Below are positions 7,480-15,856 of a stretch of DNA of 30,858 nucleotides, in pieces. How positions within the stretch are numbered: the first letter of the stretch is position 1; each line of letters begins with the position of its first letter. This DNA is from Actinomycetota bacterium (lineage in GTDB: Bacteria; Actinomycetota; Actinomycetes; JACCUZ01), in the NCBI GenBank assembly GCA_030841245.1, contig JAVEDG010000273.1, forward strand, positions 1 to 30,858. The letters run 5' to 3'. The notes below the pieces were generated by a model. The model was not told the origin of the DNA. It did no database searches and was given only the letters and a program-made list of their open reading frames with translations. Position numbers and translations under genes: made by a program.

Positions 7480-8828
7480 ACGGAACCATCGGCAACGCCC
7501 TGCTCGTCCTGTTCTTCCTGCTCGTAGGCGGCTTCTTCGCCGGGTCCGAGATCGCTCTCGTCTCGTTGCGTGAGGGCCAGGTCCGAGCCCTCGCCCAGCG
7601 CGGCAAGCGCGGCAAGCAGGTCGCCCACCTGCACGAGGACCCCAACCGCTTCCTCGCCTCGGTGCAGGTCGGGGTGACGCTCGCCGGCTTCCTCTCGGCC
7701 GCCTTCGGTGCGTCGGCGTTCGCCGACGACCTCTCACCGGTCCTGCGCGGCTGGGGACTGTCCGACGGCGCGGCGCACTGGACCGCGTTCCTCGTCGTCA
7801 CGCTGATCATCACCTACCTCGCCCTGGTGATCAGCGAGCTGGCTCCCAAACGCCTGGCGCTGCAGCGCGCCGAGCGCATCGCCCTCTTCGTCGCGCCCTT
7901 CCTCGAAGGCGTTGCGCGGGTGTCGCGGCCGGTCATCTGGCTGTTGTCCCGGTCCTCCGACGTGATCGTGCGCATCCTCGGCGGTGACCCGCGCGCCTCG
8001 CGCGACACCATCTCCGAGGGCGAGCTGCGCGACATCGTGGCCGCACACGAGACGCTGGGCACCGAGGAGCGGCAGCTGATCGAGGACGTGTTCGAGGCGG
8101 GCGACCGCCAGCTGCACGAGGTGATGGTGCCGCGCACCGAGGTCGACTTCCTCGACGCCTCGACGCCCGTCTTCCAGGCCGTGCGCCTCTCCTCGAACAA
8201 CCCGCACTCGCGTTACCCCGTCATCCGCAACTCGCCGGACGAGGTTGTCGGCTTCGTGCACGTGCGCGACCTGTTCGCCCCGGAGGTGTCCGGCCGCTCG
8301 GTCCGGGTGGGTGAGATCAGCCGGCCGGTCAAGATGATGCCCGGCACCAAGCGGGTTCTGTCGGGCCTCTCGGAGATGCGTCGGGAAGGGCATCACCTCG
8401 CGATCGTCGTGGACGAGTACGGCGGCACCGACGGCATCGTCACGCTCGAGGACCTCGTCGAGGAAGTCATCGGCGACATCCACGACGAGTACGACGTGGA
8501 GGAGGAGCAGGCCCGGCCGCTCGGCGGCGGTGAGATCGAGGTCGACGCGCTCCTCAACCTCGAGGACTTCGAGGACCGCACCGGGATCGAGCTGCCGGAA
8601 GGCCCCTACGAGACGGTGGCCGGCTTCGTCATCAACGAGCTCGGCCGGCTGCCCGAGCTCGACGACGTGGTCGAGGCGGCCGGCCACCGGTTCACCGTCA
8701 CCGAGCTCGACGGCCGCCGGATCGCCCGGATGCGCCTCGCGGCGCTGCCGGACGCTCAGCAGGGCCCCGAGCAGGCGGACGGAACGCCTCAGCCCGACCC
8801 GGCCGCGGGTCACCCGAGCCGACCGTGA
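7476..8828 (+). CDS. hemolysin/CNNM-CorC family membrane protein with CBS pair
   Basis: A 450-residue protein of the DUF21-CBS-CorC/HlyC family. Residues 1 to about 170 form the membrane DUF21 region, opening with ALLVLFFLLVGGFFAGSEIALVSLRE and containing a second span near VVTLIITYLALVISELAPKRLAL. Two CBS motifs follow (HEVMVPRTEVDFL and GHHLAIVVDEYGGTDGIVTLEDLVEEVIGDI), then the C-terminal CorC_HlyC domain (ETVAGFVINELGRLP). Members of the family act in magnesium or other cation homeostasis; the hemolysin label is historical. GTG 7476 starts just before the first span; GTG 7431 in frame is possible. The stop overlaps GTG 8825 of the trpS frame. Confidence 0.88.
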   Translation: MNGTIGNALLVLFFLLVGGFFAGSEIALVSLREGQVRALAQRGKRGKQVAHLHEDPNRFLASVQVGVTLAGFLSAAFGASAFADDLSPVLRGWGLSDGAAHWTAFLVVTLIITYLALVISELAPKRLALQRAERIALFVAPFLEGVARVSRPVIWLLSRSSDVIVRILGGDPRASRDTISEGELRDIVAAHETLGTEERQLIEDVFEAGDRQLHEVMVPRTEVDFLDASTPVFQAVRLSSNNPHSRYPVIRNSPDEVVGFVHVRDLFAPEVSGRSVRVGEISRPVKMMPGTKRVLSGLSEMRREGHHLAIVVDEYGGTDGIVTLEDLVEEVIGDIHDEYDVEEEQARPLGGGEIEVDALLNLEDFEDRTGIELPEGPYETVAGFVINELGRLPELDDVVEAAGHRFTVTELDGRRIARMRLAALPDAQQGPEQADGTPQPDPAAGHPSRP

Positions 8829-8857
8829 CCGGCCCGGCCACTGGCACAATGGCGCGC

Positions 8858-9859
8858 ATGCCCCGCGTCCTCTCCGGCATGCAGCCGACCGCCGCCTCAC
8901 TGCACCTGGGCAACTACCTGGGCGCGCTGCGGCAGTGGGTGGCGATGCAGGACACCTACGACACGTTCTACTGCGTCGTGGACCTGCATGCGATCACCAT
9001 GGAGCACGACCCGGCCGAGCTGCGCGAGCGCACCCGGGTGACCGCGGCGCAGTACCTCGCGGCCGGCGTCGACCTCGATCGGTCGACCCTGTTCGTGCAG
9101 TCCCACGTGCCCGAGCACGCCCAGCTGGCCTGGGTGCTCGGCTGCGTCACCGGCTTTGGCGAGGCCAGCAGGATGACGCAGTTCAAGGACAAGGCAGCCC
9201 GCAGCGGCGGTGAGAGCGCCTCCGTGGGCCTGTTCACCTACCCCGTCCTGCAGGCGGCCGACATCCTGCTCTACCAGGCCGACCAGGTGCCGGTCGGCGA
9301 GGACCAGCGTCAGCACATCGAGCTCACCCGCGACCTGGCCCAACGCTTCAACCGGCTCTTCGGCGAGACGTTCCGGGTGCCCGAGCCCTACATCCTGCGC
9401 GAGACCGCCAAGATCTACGACCTGCAGCTCGTCGACAAGCAGATGTCCAAGAGCATCGGCGGCACCGGCGTGGTCTGGCTGCTCGACGACCCGAAGGTGA
9501 TCGACAAGAAGATCCGGTCGGCCGTCACCGACGCCGGTCGCGAGGTCGTCTTCGACCCCGTCGAGAAGCCGGGCGTGAGCAACCTTCTCGCGATCCTCTC
9601 CTCGTTCAGCGGCGAGCCGGTGCCCGAGCTGCTGGAGCGGTTCGCGGGTGCCGGCTACGGGGACCTGAAGAAGGAGGTCTCCGCGGCCGTGCTCGAGTTC
9701 GCCGTGCCGTTCCAGCAGCGGGTCCGCGGCTTCCTCGACGACCCGGCCGAGCTCGACCGGTCGCTGGCCCGCGGAGCCGAGCAGGCCCGGGCGGTCGCCG
9801 GGCCGACGCTGGCCGCGGCGTACGACAGGGTCGGCTTCCTCCCCCCGGCGAGGCCCTAG
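8858..9859 (+). CDS. trpS: tryptophanyl-tRNA synthetase
   Basis: Charges tRNA-Trp with tryptophan. The 333-residue class I synthetase shows the HIGH-type signature PTAASLHLGNYLGA at the N-terminus, CVVDLHAIT, the tRNA/ATP-site stretch YPVLQAADILLYQADQVPVGEDQRQH, and the KMSKS loop as QMSKS at 195-199. ATG 8858 gives the normal start MPRVLSGMQPT. Earlier in-frame starts exist at GTG 8825 (overlapping the previous stop) and ATG 8849. The sequence CACAAT at 8845-8850 could be a weak -10 that makes 8858 a leaderless start. The next gene begins on the base after the TAG stop. Confidence 0.95.
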   Translation: MPRVLSGMQPTAASLHLGNYLGALRQWVAMQDTYDTFYCVVDLHAITMEHDPAELRERTRVTAAQYLAAGVDLDRSTLFVQSHVPEHAQLAWVLGCVTGFGEASRMTQFKDKAARSGGESASVGLFTYPVLQAADILLYQADQVPVGEDQRQHIELTRDLAQRFNRLFGETFRVPEPYILRETAKIYDLQLVDKQMSKSIGGTGVVWLLDDPKVIDKKIRSAVTDAGREVVFDPVEKPGVSNLLAILSSFSGEPVPELLERFAGAGYGDLKKEVSAAVLEFAVPFQQRVRGFLDDPAELDRSLARGAEQARAVAGPTLAAAYDRVGFLPPARP

Positions 9860-10420
9860 ATGGCTGGCGTCGCGAGCCCGGCCCGCACCATCGGCGTGGC
9901 GATCGCGATCCCCGAGCCGCACGGCTCCCGGCTGCAGGAGGTCCGGGAGTCCTACGGCGACTCGCTCGCCAACGCCATCCCGACCCACGTCACCCTGCTC
10001 CCGCCGACCCAGGTGCACGAGGCGGACCTGCCCGAGATCGACGAGCACCTGCGCAAGGTCGCGCTGGCCGGGGAGCGCTTCGAGCTGCACCTGCGGGGCA
10101 CCGGCACGTTCCGCCCGGTCTCCCCGGTCGTGTTCGTGGCGCTGGCCTCCGGGATCGGCGACTGCGAGCGACTCGAGGCCCAGGTCCGGTCGGGGACGCT
10201 CGCCCGCGAGCTCTCGTTCTACTACCACCCGCACGTGACGGTGGCGCACGACCTGCCAACGGAGGTGCTCGACCGCGCGTACGCCGAGCTGGCGAGCTAC
10301 GACGCGCGCTTCTCGGTCCGGGGCTTCAGCCTCTACGAGCACGGTGCGGACGGGGTGTGGCGCCCGCAGCGCGACTACCCGTTCGGCAAGCCGCTGCCGG
10401 GGCCGGACACGGCCCGGTGA
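9860..10420 (+). CDS. 2'-5' RNA ligase / cyclic phosphodiesterase-family protein
   Basis: A 186-residue protein with the two hallmark HxT motifs of the 2H phosphoesterase fold, H43-V-T45 in PTHVTLLPP and H125-V-T127 in YHPHVTVAH. Such proteins act on 2',3'-cyclic or 2'-5' phosphodiester bonds in RNA or nucleotides; the real substrate of bacterial members is mostly unknown. It starts at the base after the trpS stop, so it is almost certainly co-transcribed with trpS, which hints at a role in RNA metabolism but proves nothing. No signal peptide or membrane span is visible. Confidence 0.85.
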   Translation: MAGVASPARTIGVAIAIPEPHGSRLQEVRESYGDSLANAIPTHVTLLPPTQVHEADLPEIDEHLRKVALAGERFELHLRGTGTFRPVSPVVFVALASGIGDCERLEAQVRSGTLARELSFYYHPHVTVAHDLPTEVLDRAYAELASYDARFSVRGFSLYEHGADGVWRPQRDYPFGKPLPGPDTAR

Positions 10421-10486
10421 CCCGGCTAACGGCTGGGTCCGAGCCGCTGCGTGTAGCGCGCTGACCAGCGGGAACGCTGCCCAGCC

Positions 10487-11590
10487 ATGGAGACCGCGGC
10501 GCCGACCTCCCGGCGCGAGCGGCTGCGCGACCGGGCCCGCCGGCTGCGCGCGCGCCGCCCCGCCGTGGACCACGCGGTCCGCGCCCTCGACCGCCACAGC
10601 GAGGTGCTCGGCGGCCAGATCGCAGCGGCGCTGACCTACTTCGGCTTCCTGTCCTTCTTCCCGCTGCTCGCGCTCGCCTTCTCGGCCGTCGGCTTCCTCT
10701 ACCCGGGCGCGCAGGACTCGGTCACGACGGCCGTGCAGGGTGCCTTCCCGAACCTCATCGGGACTGGCAAGGGGCAGATCAACATCGATGACGTGGTCGC
10801 GGCCAGGACGAGTGCCGGGATCATCGGCGTCATCGGTCTGCTCTACTCCGGCTTGGGGTGGGTCGACTCGCTTCGCGACGGACTGCGCCGGGTGTTCGGG
10901 ACGCTCGACGTCCCCCTGAGCCTCGTGCGCAAGAAGGTCCTCGACCTGCTCCTCCTGCTGGTCCTCGGCGTCAGCCTGCTGGCGTCGGTGTTCGTCAGCA
11001 GCCTCGCCACGGCGGCGACGACCTGGCTGCTCGACAAGGTCGGGCTCGGGGACTCGCTCGCCGCCATCGTCACGCTCAAGATCCTCTCGGTGCTGCTGGC
11101 CATGCTCGCCGACACGGTGCTGTTCGCGATCCTGCTGTCGCGGTTGGCCGGCGTCCACCTGCCCTTCGAGCGGGTGTGGACCGGCGCGTTGCTGGCGGCA
11201 GTCGGCTTCGAGGTCCTCAAGCTGTTCGGCACCTTCCTGATCGGGCACGCGGGCGGAACGCTCTACGCGACCTTCGGAGTGCTCGTCGGCCTGCTCGTGT
11301 GGATCAACCTGCTCTCGCGCCTGCTGGTGTACGCCGCCGCCTGGACCGCGACGCAGCCCTACTCGCTGACGCCGGGAGGCATCGGGGAACCCGGGACCGG
11401 CCGGAGCACCGGCCTGGCTGCCAAGACCGAGCCGGTCCGGGTAGTGGCGCCGCCCGGCTACGACCTGGTGCCGCACGAGGTCCTGCCCGCGCCCGACCCG
11501 CGACGGACCTGGCGGCTCGCGGCCATCTCGGCCGGCCTCGGCGCCGCGGTCGGCGCCCTGGTCGTCCGCGTCCGCGACCGCAACCGCTGA
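10487..11590 (+). CDS. YihY/virulence factor BrkB family membrane protein
   Basis: The 367-residue protein has a basic N-terminus rich in Arg, followed by the family's LGGQIAAALTYFGFLSFFPLLALAFSAVGF segment (starting about residue 42) and about six hydrophobic spans to around residue 290, including KVLDLLLLLVLGVSLLASVFVSSLA and the conserved GTLYATFGVLVGLLVWINLLSRLLVYAAA. A cytoplasmic tail follows, ending in a further short hydrophobic stretch and basic residues. The family is widespread and was once mistaken for RNase BN; its molecular role is not settled. The 66-nt gap upstream holds a small hairpin, CAGCG-GGAA-CGCTG at 10466-10479. It converges with the next gene. Confidence 0.88.
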   Translation: METAAPTSRRERLRDRARRLRARRPAVDHAVRALDRHSEVLGGQIAAALTYFGFLSFFPLLALAFSAVGFLYPGAQDSVTTAVQGAFPNLIGTGKGQINIDDVVAARTSAGIIGVIGLLYSGLGWVDSLRDGLRRVFGTLDVPLSLVRKKVLDLLLLLVLGVSLLASVFVSSLATAATTWLLDKVGLGDSLAAIVTLKILSVLLAMLADTVLFAILLSRLAGVHLPFERVWTGALLAAVGFEVLKLFGTFLIGHAGGTLYATFGVLVGLLVWINLLSRLLVYAAAWTATQPYSLTPGGIGEPGTGRSTGLAAKTEPVRVVAPPGYDLVPHEVLPAPDPRRTWRLAAISAGLGAAVGALVVRVRDRNR

Positions 11591-11638
11591 CCCTCGCGTC
11601 CGACAGTCAGCGACACCCACCCAAGGCGGCGTGCAGCC

Positions 11639-12775
11639 TCAGTAGGAGAAGCGGCGCCGGCGCCGCAGCAGCACGACCCTGGCGCGTAGCACCGCCACCA
11701 CTGCCGCCAGCGCCAGCGGCGGCCAGAGCCACCACGGCACGCCGTGCCCCGTGGCGCCCGAAGCCGCTGCGGTCACCACCCGCTCGGCCTCATGGGTGTG
11801 CCGGATCGGTGCCGCCTGCGGCGCGGGCTGCCGGTCCAGGGTGCCGACGGGGGTGAGCGTGTCGACGTTCCGGAATCCCCAGTCGAGCAGTGCCGCGTCC
11901 TCCTCCCACGAGCTGGCCGTGGTGTGCATCACCGTGGCGAGGAGCACGTGCCCGTGCCGCCGGGCCACGCCGACGAACGTCCCTTGCGCCTTGGTGGTCC
12001 AGCCGGTCTTGACGCCGAATGCGCCGCGATAGTTGAGCAGCAGCCGGTCCTGGGTCCAGATCTGGAACGTCTTGCGCCTGTGGTGCCTCCTGGGCATCTT
12101 GCCGGGGAAGGTCGAGTGGACGGTCGTGACGTAGGTCCGGAAGTCTTTCCTGGCGAGCCCGGCCCGGGCGAACAGCGCCAGGTCGTACGCCGAGGACACC
12201 TGTCCCTTCGCGTCCAGCCCGCTGGGGTTGACCACGTGGGTGTCCATGGCCTCGAGCTCCTGGGCCTCGAGGTTCATCGCCGCCACCGTCCGATGGACCC
12301 CACCGGCGGCCTCGGCGAGCGCGCGCGCCGCGTCGTTGCCGGACATGAGGAACATGCCCTCGAACAGGTTGCGCACCGTGTAGGTGGCGTCCGGGACGAT
12401 GCCGACCCGGCTCCCGACTGCCTTAGCGTCCGCCCACTGGGCGCGGTAGACCGTGTCCGGGTCCAGCCGCGGCAGCACGGTGATCGCGGTGAGGATCTTC
12501 TGCGTGCTCGCCGGTCGGAGCCGGCCGTGCGGGTTCTTGGCCGCCAGCACGTCGCCGGTCGTCAGGTCCGCGAGCAGGAACGAGGCCGCCGTGAGCCTGG
12601 GCAGCCGGGTCGTGGCACCTGTGCCGCGGATCACTACGCCCTGCGTGCCGAGCAGCGGACCGCCGACGGGCTGGCCCGCACGGGTGCCAGCCGATGCGAC
12701 GCCGCTCGTCCCGACAGCGAGCGCCACGATCACGGCGGTCAGCAGGGCGCGGCCGGTCCGCGCGCGGGAGTTCAT
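11639..12775 (-). CDS. D-alanyl-D-alanine carboxypeptidase (penicillin-binding, S11 family)
   Basis: A secreted, membrane-anchored enzyme that trims the terminal D-Ala from peptidoglycan stem peptides. ATG 12775 gives a typical signal peptide (basic start, hydrophobic core LLTAVIVALAVGTSGVASA); the longer in-frame start at 12823 would spoil it. All three active-site motifs are present: S90-T-Q-K93, S145-G-N147 and K256-T-G. A Pro-rich linker leads to a C-terminal membrane span (VPWWLWPPLALAAVVAVL) and an Arg-rich tail, so the protein is anchored with the catalytic domain outside. 378 residues. It is alone on the minus strand, convergent with the YihY gene and divergent from the mutase gene. 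Confidence 0.92.
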   Translation of the reverse strand: MNSRARTGRALLTAVIVALAVGTSGVASAGTRAGQPVGGPLLGTQGVVIRGTGATTRLPRLTAASFLLADLTTGDVLAAKNPHGRLRPASTQKILTAITVLPRLDPDTVYRAQWADAKAVGSRVGIVPDATYTVRNLFEGMFLMSGNDAARALAEAAGGVHRTVAAMNLEAQELEAMDTHVVNPSGLDAKGQVSSAYDLALFARAGLARKDFRTYVTTVHSTFPGKMPRRHHRRKTFQIWTQDRLLLNYRGAFGVKTGWTTKAQGTFVGVARRHGHVLLATVMHTTASSWEEDAALLDWGFRNVDTLTPVGTLDRQPAPQAAPIRHTHEAERVVTAAASGATGHGVPWWLWPPLALAAVVAVLRARVVLLRRRRRFSY

Positions 12776-12784
12776 AACGGCCCC

Positions 12785-12790
12785 AAGATA
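12785..12790 (-). promoter_or_regulatory. candidate -10 element (TATCTT) for the carboxypeptidase gene
   Basis: On the minus strand TATCTT ends 9 nt before the ATG, so transcription would start about 3 nt upstream of the gene, giving a nearly leaderless mRNA. No clear -35 is seen. Confidence 0.35.
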
Positions 12791-12883
12791 GAGCGTCGGC
12801 GGTGTCCGAATCGTCCTCCACACCCCATCGGTGTGTCACGCCCGGCGCTGTACCGCTGATCGGGTCGAGCGACGGGCGCTGGT

Positions 12884-12889
12884 TAGCAT
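12884..12889 (+). promoter_or_regulatory. candidate -10 element (TAGCAT) for the mutase gene
   Basis: TAGCAT fits TANNNT and would start transcription near 12896, leaving a 5' leader of about 32 nt containing GAGGAAGG (near 12909-12916) before ATG 12928. The -35 region is not recognisable. Confidence 0.3.
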
Positions 12890-12927
12890 CTGAGCACCAC
12901 ACCGGCACGAGGAAGGTGGCCCGCCCG

Positions 12928-14508
12928 ATGGCACGGGAGACCGAGTCCGGCCTGCCGATCGAGCCGGTGTACGGCCCGGAGGCTCTCGACGGCTGGGACC
13001 CCGCCACCGCCCTCGGCGAGGCCGGCAGCTTTCCGTTCACCCGTGGCGTCTACCCCTCGATGTACACCGGGCGGCCCTGGACGATGCGCCAGTACGCCGG
13101 GTTCGGCACCGCGAAGGAGTCCAACGAGCGCTACCACCGGCTGGTCGAGGCGGGCACGGGCGGCCTTTCCGTCGCCTTCGACCTGCCGACCCAGATGGGT
13201 TACGACTCCGACGACCCCAAGGCGCACGGCGAGGTCGGCAAGGTCGGGGTCGCCATCGACTCGGTCGACGACATGCGGACCCTCTTCGAAGGCATCCCGC
13301 TCGACGAGGTGTCGACCTCGATGACGATCAACGCCCCGGCGGCACTGCTCCTGCTGCTCTACCAGCTGGTGGCGGAAGACCAGGGCGTCGACCCGGCGCG
13401 GCTGACCGGCACGATCCAGAACGACGTGCTCAAGGAGTACATCGCTCGCGGCACCTACATCTACCCGCCCAAGGCCTCGCTGCGGCTGATCAGCGACATC
13501 TTCGGCTACTGCTACAAAGAGATCCCGCGCTGGAACACGATCTCGATCTCGGGCTACCACATGGCCGAGGCCGGGGCCACGCCCGCCCAGGAGGTCGCGT
13601 TCACCCTCGCCGACGCCCGCGAGTACGTCCGGGCCGCCCTGGCCGCCGGGCTCGCCGTCGACGACTTCGGGCCGCGGCTGTCCTTCTTCTTCGTCGCCCG
13701 CACCACGCTGCTCGAGGAGGTCGCGAAGTTCCGGGCGGCCCGGCGGATCTGGGCGCGGATCATGCGCGACGAGTTCGGCGCGCGCGACCCCAGGTCGCAG
13801 ATGATGCGCTTCCACACCCAGACGGCCGGGGTGCAGCTGACCGCCCAGCAGCCCGAGGTGAACATGGTGCGGGTGACTGTGCAGGCTCTGGCCGCGGTGC
13901 TGGGCGGCACCCAGTCGCTGCACACGAACTCCTATGACGAGGCGATCGCGCTGCCTTCCGAGAAGGCGGCGCGGCTCGCCCTGCGGACCCAGCAGGTGAT
14001 CGCCCACGAGAGCGACCTCACCGCGACGGTCGACCCGTTCGCCGGCTCCTACGCCGTCGAGAGCCTGACCGACGAGCTCGAGGCGAAGATCGGCGAGTAC
14101 CTGGCCACCATCGAGGACCTCGGGGGTGCGGTGGCCGCGATCGAGGCGGGTTACCAGAAGCGCGAGATCGAGCACGCGGCGTACGACGTGGCGCAGGGCA
14201 TCGAGTCCGGCGACCGCGTCATCGTCGGGGTGAACCGGTACGTGCGTCCTGACGACGAGGTCTACGAGCCGCTGCCCGTCGACCCGGCCATCGAGGAGCA
14301 GCAGGGACGGCGGCTCGCCGACCTGCGAGCGCAGCGCGACCAGGACGAGGTGGACCGCCTGCTCGACCTGCTGCGGGACGCCGCCCGCGGGACGGACAAC
14401 GTGCTCTACCCCATGCACGACGCGCTGCGCGCCAGGGCGACGGTCGGCGAGGTGTGCAACGCGCTACGGGAGGTCTGGGGTGTCTACCAGCCTGCCGACG
14501 CGTCCTGA
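12928..14508 (+). CDS. methylmalonyl-CoA mutase-type large subunit without B12 domain
   Basis: A 526-residue TIM-barrel catalytic chain of the coenzyme B12-dependent acyl-CoA mutases (carbon-skeleton rearrangement of methylmalonyl-CoA-like thioesters). Clear family stretches are GRPWTMRQYAGFGTAKESN, GLSVAFDLPTQMGYDSD, GTIQNDVLKEYIARGTYIYPP, ISISGYHMAEAGATPAQE (His211) and GGTQSLHTNSYDEA. The protein ends soon after the barrel; the C-terminal cobalamin-binding domain with DxHxxG is missing, so a separate small B12-binding subunit must be supplied from elsewhere. Tyr56 and Arg174 match the residues that select a carboxylated acyl group in methylmalonyl-CoA mutase rather than those reported for isobutyryl-CoA mutase. 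ATG 12928 is preferred; GTG 12916 is possible. Confidence 0.88.
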   Translation: MARETESGLPIEPVYGPEALDGWDPATALGEAGSFPFTRGVYPSMYTGRPWTMRQYAGFGTAKESNERYHRLVEAGTGGLSVAFDLPTQMGYDSDDPKAHGEVGKVGVAIDSVDDMRTLFEGIPLDEVSTSMTINAPAALLLLLYQLVAEDQGVDPARLTGTIQNDVLKEYIARGTYIYPPKASLRLISDIFGYCYKEIPRWNTISISGYHMAEAGATPAQEVAFTLADAREYVRAALAAGLAVDDFGPRLSFFFVARTTLLEEVAKFRAARRIWARIMRDEFGARDPRSQMMRFHTQTAGVQLTAQQPEVNMVRVTVQALAAVLGGTQSLHTNSYDEAIALPSEKAARLALRTQQVIAHESDLTATVDPFAGSYAVESLTDELEAKIGEYLATIEDLGGAVAAIEAGYQKREIEHAAYDVAQGIESGDRVIVGVNRYVRPDDEVYEPLPVDPAIEEQQGRRLADLRAQRDQDEVDRLLDLLRDAARGTDNVLYPMHDALRARATVGEVCNALREVWGVYQPADAS

Positions 14509-14531
14509 CAGCGGCGCCCGGCCGGTATGGT
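14505..14531 (+). promoter_or_regulatory. promoter for a leaderless amidohydrolase mRNA
   Basis: CTGACA at 14505-14510 and TATGGT at 14526-14531 are separated by 15 nt. The predicted transcription start (about 14538) is one base before GTG 14539, so the gene is probably translated from a leaderless mRNA. The -35 overlaps the mutase stop codon. Confidence 0.5.
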
Positions 14532-14538
14532 TCGCCCA

Positions 14539-15720
14539 GTGACCACAGTGCCGCCGGAGCTCGCCACGCTCGTGAAGGCGAACGCCGACGAGCTGGTTGC
14601 GTTCCGCCGTGACCTGCACGCACATCCGGAGCTGTCCTGGGCCGAGGTACGCACCACTCGGCTGCTGGACGAGCGGCTGGTGGCCGCCGGTCTCGAGCCG
14701 GTCGCGCTGCCGTCGGGGACCGGGCTGCTCTGCGACATCGGGTCCGGCCCGCGCACCGTGGCGCTGCGTGCCGACATCGACGCCCTGCCGATCGACGACC
14801 GCAAGGACGTGTCCTACGCCTCCACCGTCCCGGGGGTCTGCCACGCGTGCGGGCACGACATGCACACGGCCGCGCTGCTCGGCGCCGGCCTGGTGCTGGC
14901 CGAGCTGGACCGCGACGGTCGCCTGCCCGGCCGGGTGCGCCTGGTGTTCCAACCTGCCGAGGAGTCGGCCCGCAGCGGCGCCCGAGCCGTCATCGAGGCG
15001 GGCGGCCTGCGTGACGTCGAGCGCATCTTCGCCCTGCACTGCGACCCGCATCGCCCGGTCGGCCAGCTCGGCCTTCGGGCGGGCCCGATCACGGCCTCGG
15101 CGGACGCGATCACGGTACGGCTGCTCGGCCGCGGTGGCCACACCGCCCGACCGCACCTGACCGGTGACCTCGTCTACGCGCTGGGCCGGGTGATCACCGA
15201 GCTGCCGGCAGCGCTGTCCCGCCGGGTCGACCCCAGAGCGGCGCTCAGCGTGGTCTGGGGCCGCGTGGCCGCCGGCCGCGCCGTCAACGCCATCCCCCAG
15301 GAGGGCGAGGTACAAGGGACCCTGCGCTGCCTCGACGCGGTGGCCTGGCAGGGTGCCCCCGAGCTCGTCCGCGAGCTGGTCGCGGCCATCGTCTCGCCGT
15401 ACGACGTGGGCGCGGACGTGGAGTACGTCCGCGGTGTCCCGCCGGTGGACAACGAGCCCACCAGCATCGAGCTGCTGCGGAGCGCGGTGGAGACGACGGA
15501 GGGCCCGGCTGCCGTGGGCGACACCGAGCAGAGCCTCGGCGGTGAGGACTTCGCGTGGTACCTCGCCACCGTGCCGGGGGCGCTGGCCCGACTCGGGGTG
15601 TCGCCGCCGCACGAGACCCGCCGGCTCGATCTCCACCAGGGGCTCTTCGATGCCGATGAGCGGGCGATCTCGATCGGGACACGCGTGTTCGTCGGGGCGG
15701 CGCTGTTGGCCCTAGGGTGA
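14539..15720 (+). CDS. M20-family amidohydrolase / aminoacylase-like
   Basis: A cytoplasmic metallo-amidase of the M20 peptidase family, like N-acyl-amino-acid hydrolases. Metal-ligand signatures are clear: C104-G-H106-D107-M-H109 in HACGHDMHTA, FQPAEES, a histidine in ALHCDPH, and the dimerisation-domain motif GRGGHTARPH; GGEDFAWYL near residue 335 provides the last ligand region. The substrate cannot be told. I start at GTG 14539 because a good -10 element sits one helical step upstream; ATG 14527 in the same frame lies inside that element. 393 residues. Related genes (amiA1/amiB1) lie close to punA in mycobacteria, so a link with the nucleoside region is possible but unproven. Confidence 0.88.
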   Translation: MTTVPPELATLVKANADELVAFRRDLHAHPELSWAEVRTTRLLDERLVAAGLEPVALPSGTGLLCDIGSGPRTVALRADIDALPIDDRKDVSYASTVPGVCHACGHDMHTAALLGAGLVLAELDRDGRLPGRVRLVFQPAEESARSGARAVIEAGGLRDVERIFALHCDPHRPVGQLGLRAGPITASADAITVRLLGRGGHTARPHLTGDLVYALGRVITELPAALSRRVDPRAALSVVWGRVAAGRAVNAIPQEGEVQGTLRCLDAVAWQGAPELVRELVAAIVSPYDVGADVEYVRGVPPVDNEPTSIELLRSAVETTEGPAAVGDTEQSLGGEDFAWYLATVPGALARLGVSPPHETRRLDLHQGLFDADERAISIGTRVFVGAALLALG

Positions 15721-15816
15721 GGCCGAACCGCCGGAACGCACGCGCGAGGCCGCGCATCTCCGATCGGTAACGAACGACGCCGGACGAGCCGGAGCCGGGA
15801 GGCCACTTGTGGGGTC

Positions 15817-15822
15817 TATAGT
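15817..15822 (+). promoter_or_regulatory. -10 element (TATAGT) for the nucleoside transporter operon
   Basis: TATAGT is close to the consensus and would start transcription near 15829, giving a 28-nt leader that ends in GGAGGAAAC before GTG 15857. No good -35 is present at 17 nt, which suggests an activator or an extended -10. Just upstream are a small hairpin (GCGCG-AGGC-CGCGC at 15742-15755) that may end the amidohydrolase mRNA and an 8-bp palindrome CCGATCGG at 15760-15767. Confidence 0.5.
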
Positions 15823-15856
15823 CCCGCGTGTCGTCAACCCCACTGCTGGAGGAAAC

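Noticed and set aside
8897..11620. A 907-codon open frame on the minus strand across trpS, the 2H protein and the YihY gene
   Set aside because: It is antisense to three genes with clear family motifs, and its translation is low-complexity Arg/Gly/Asp/Glu-rich. In very GC-rich DNA the antisense frames rarely meet stop codons.
12628..12823. Carboxypeptidase start at 12823
   Set aside because: It would place 16 extra residues before a standard signal peptide and bury the candidate -10 element; ATG 12775 is better.
15721..15856. Riboswitch upstream of the nucleoside importer
   Set aside because: The -10 element leaves a leader of only about 28 nt, too short for a known purine or c-di-nucleotide aptamer, and no aptamer core is recognisable.
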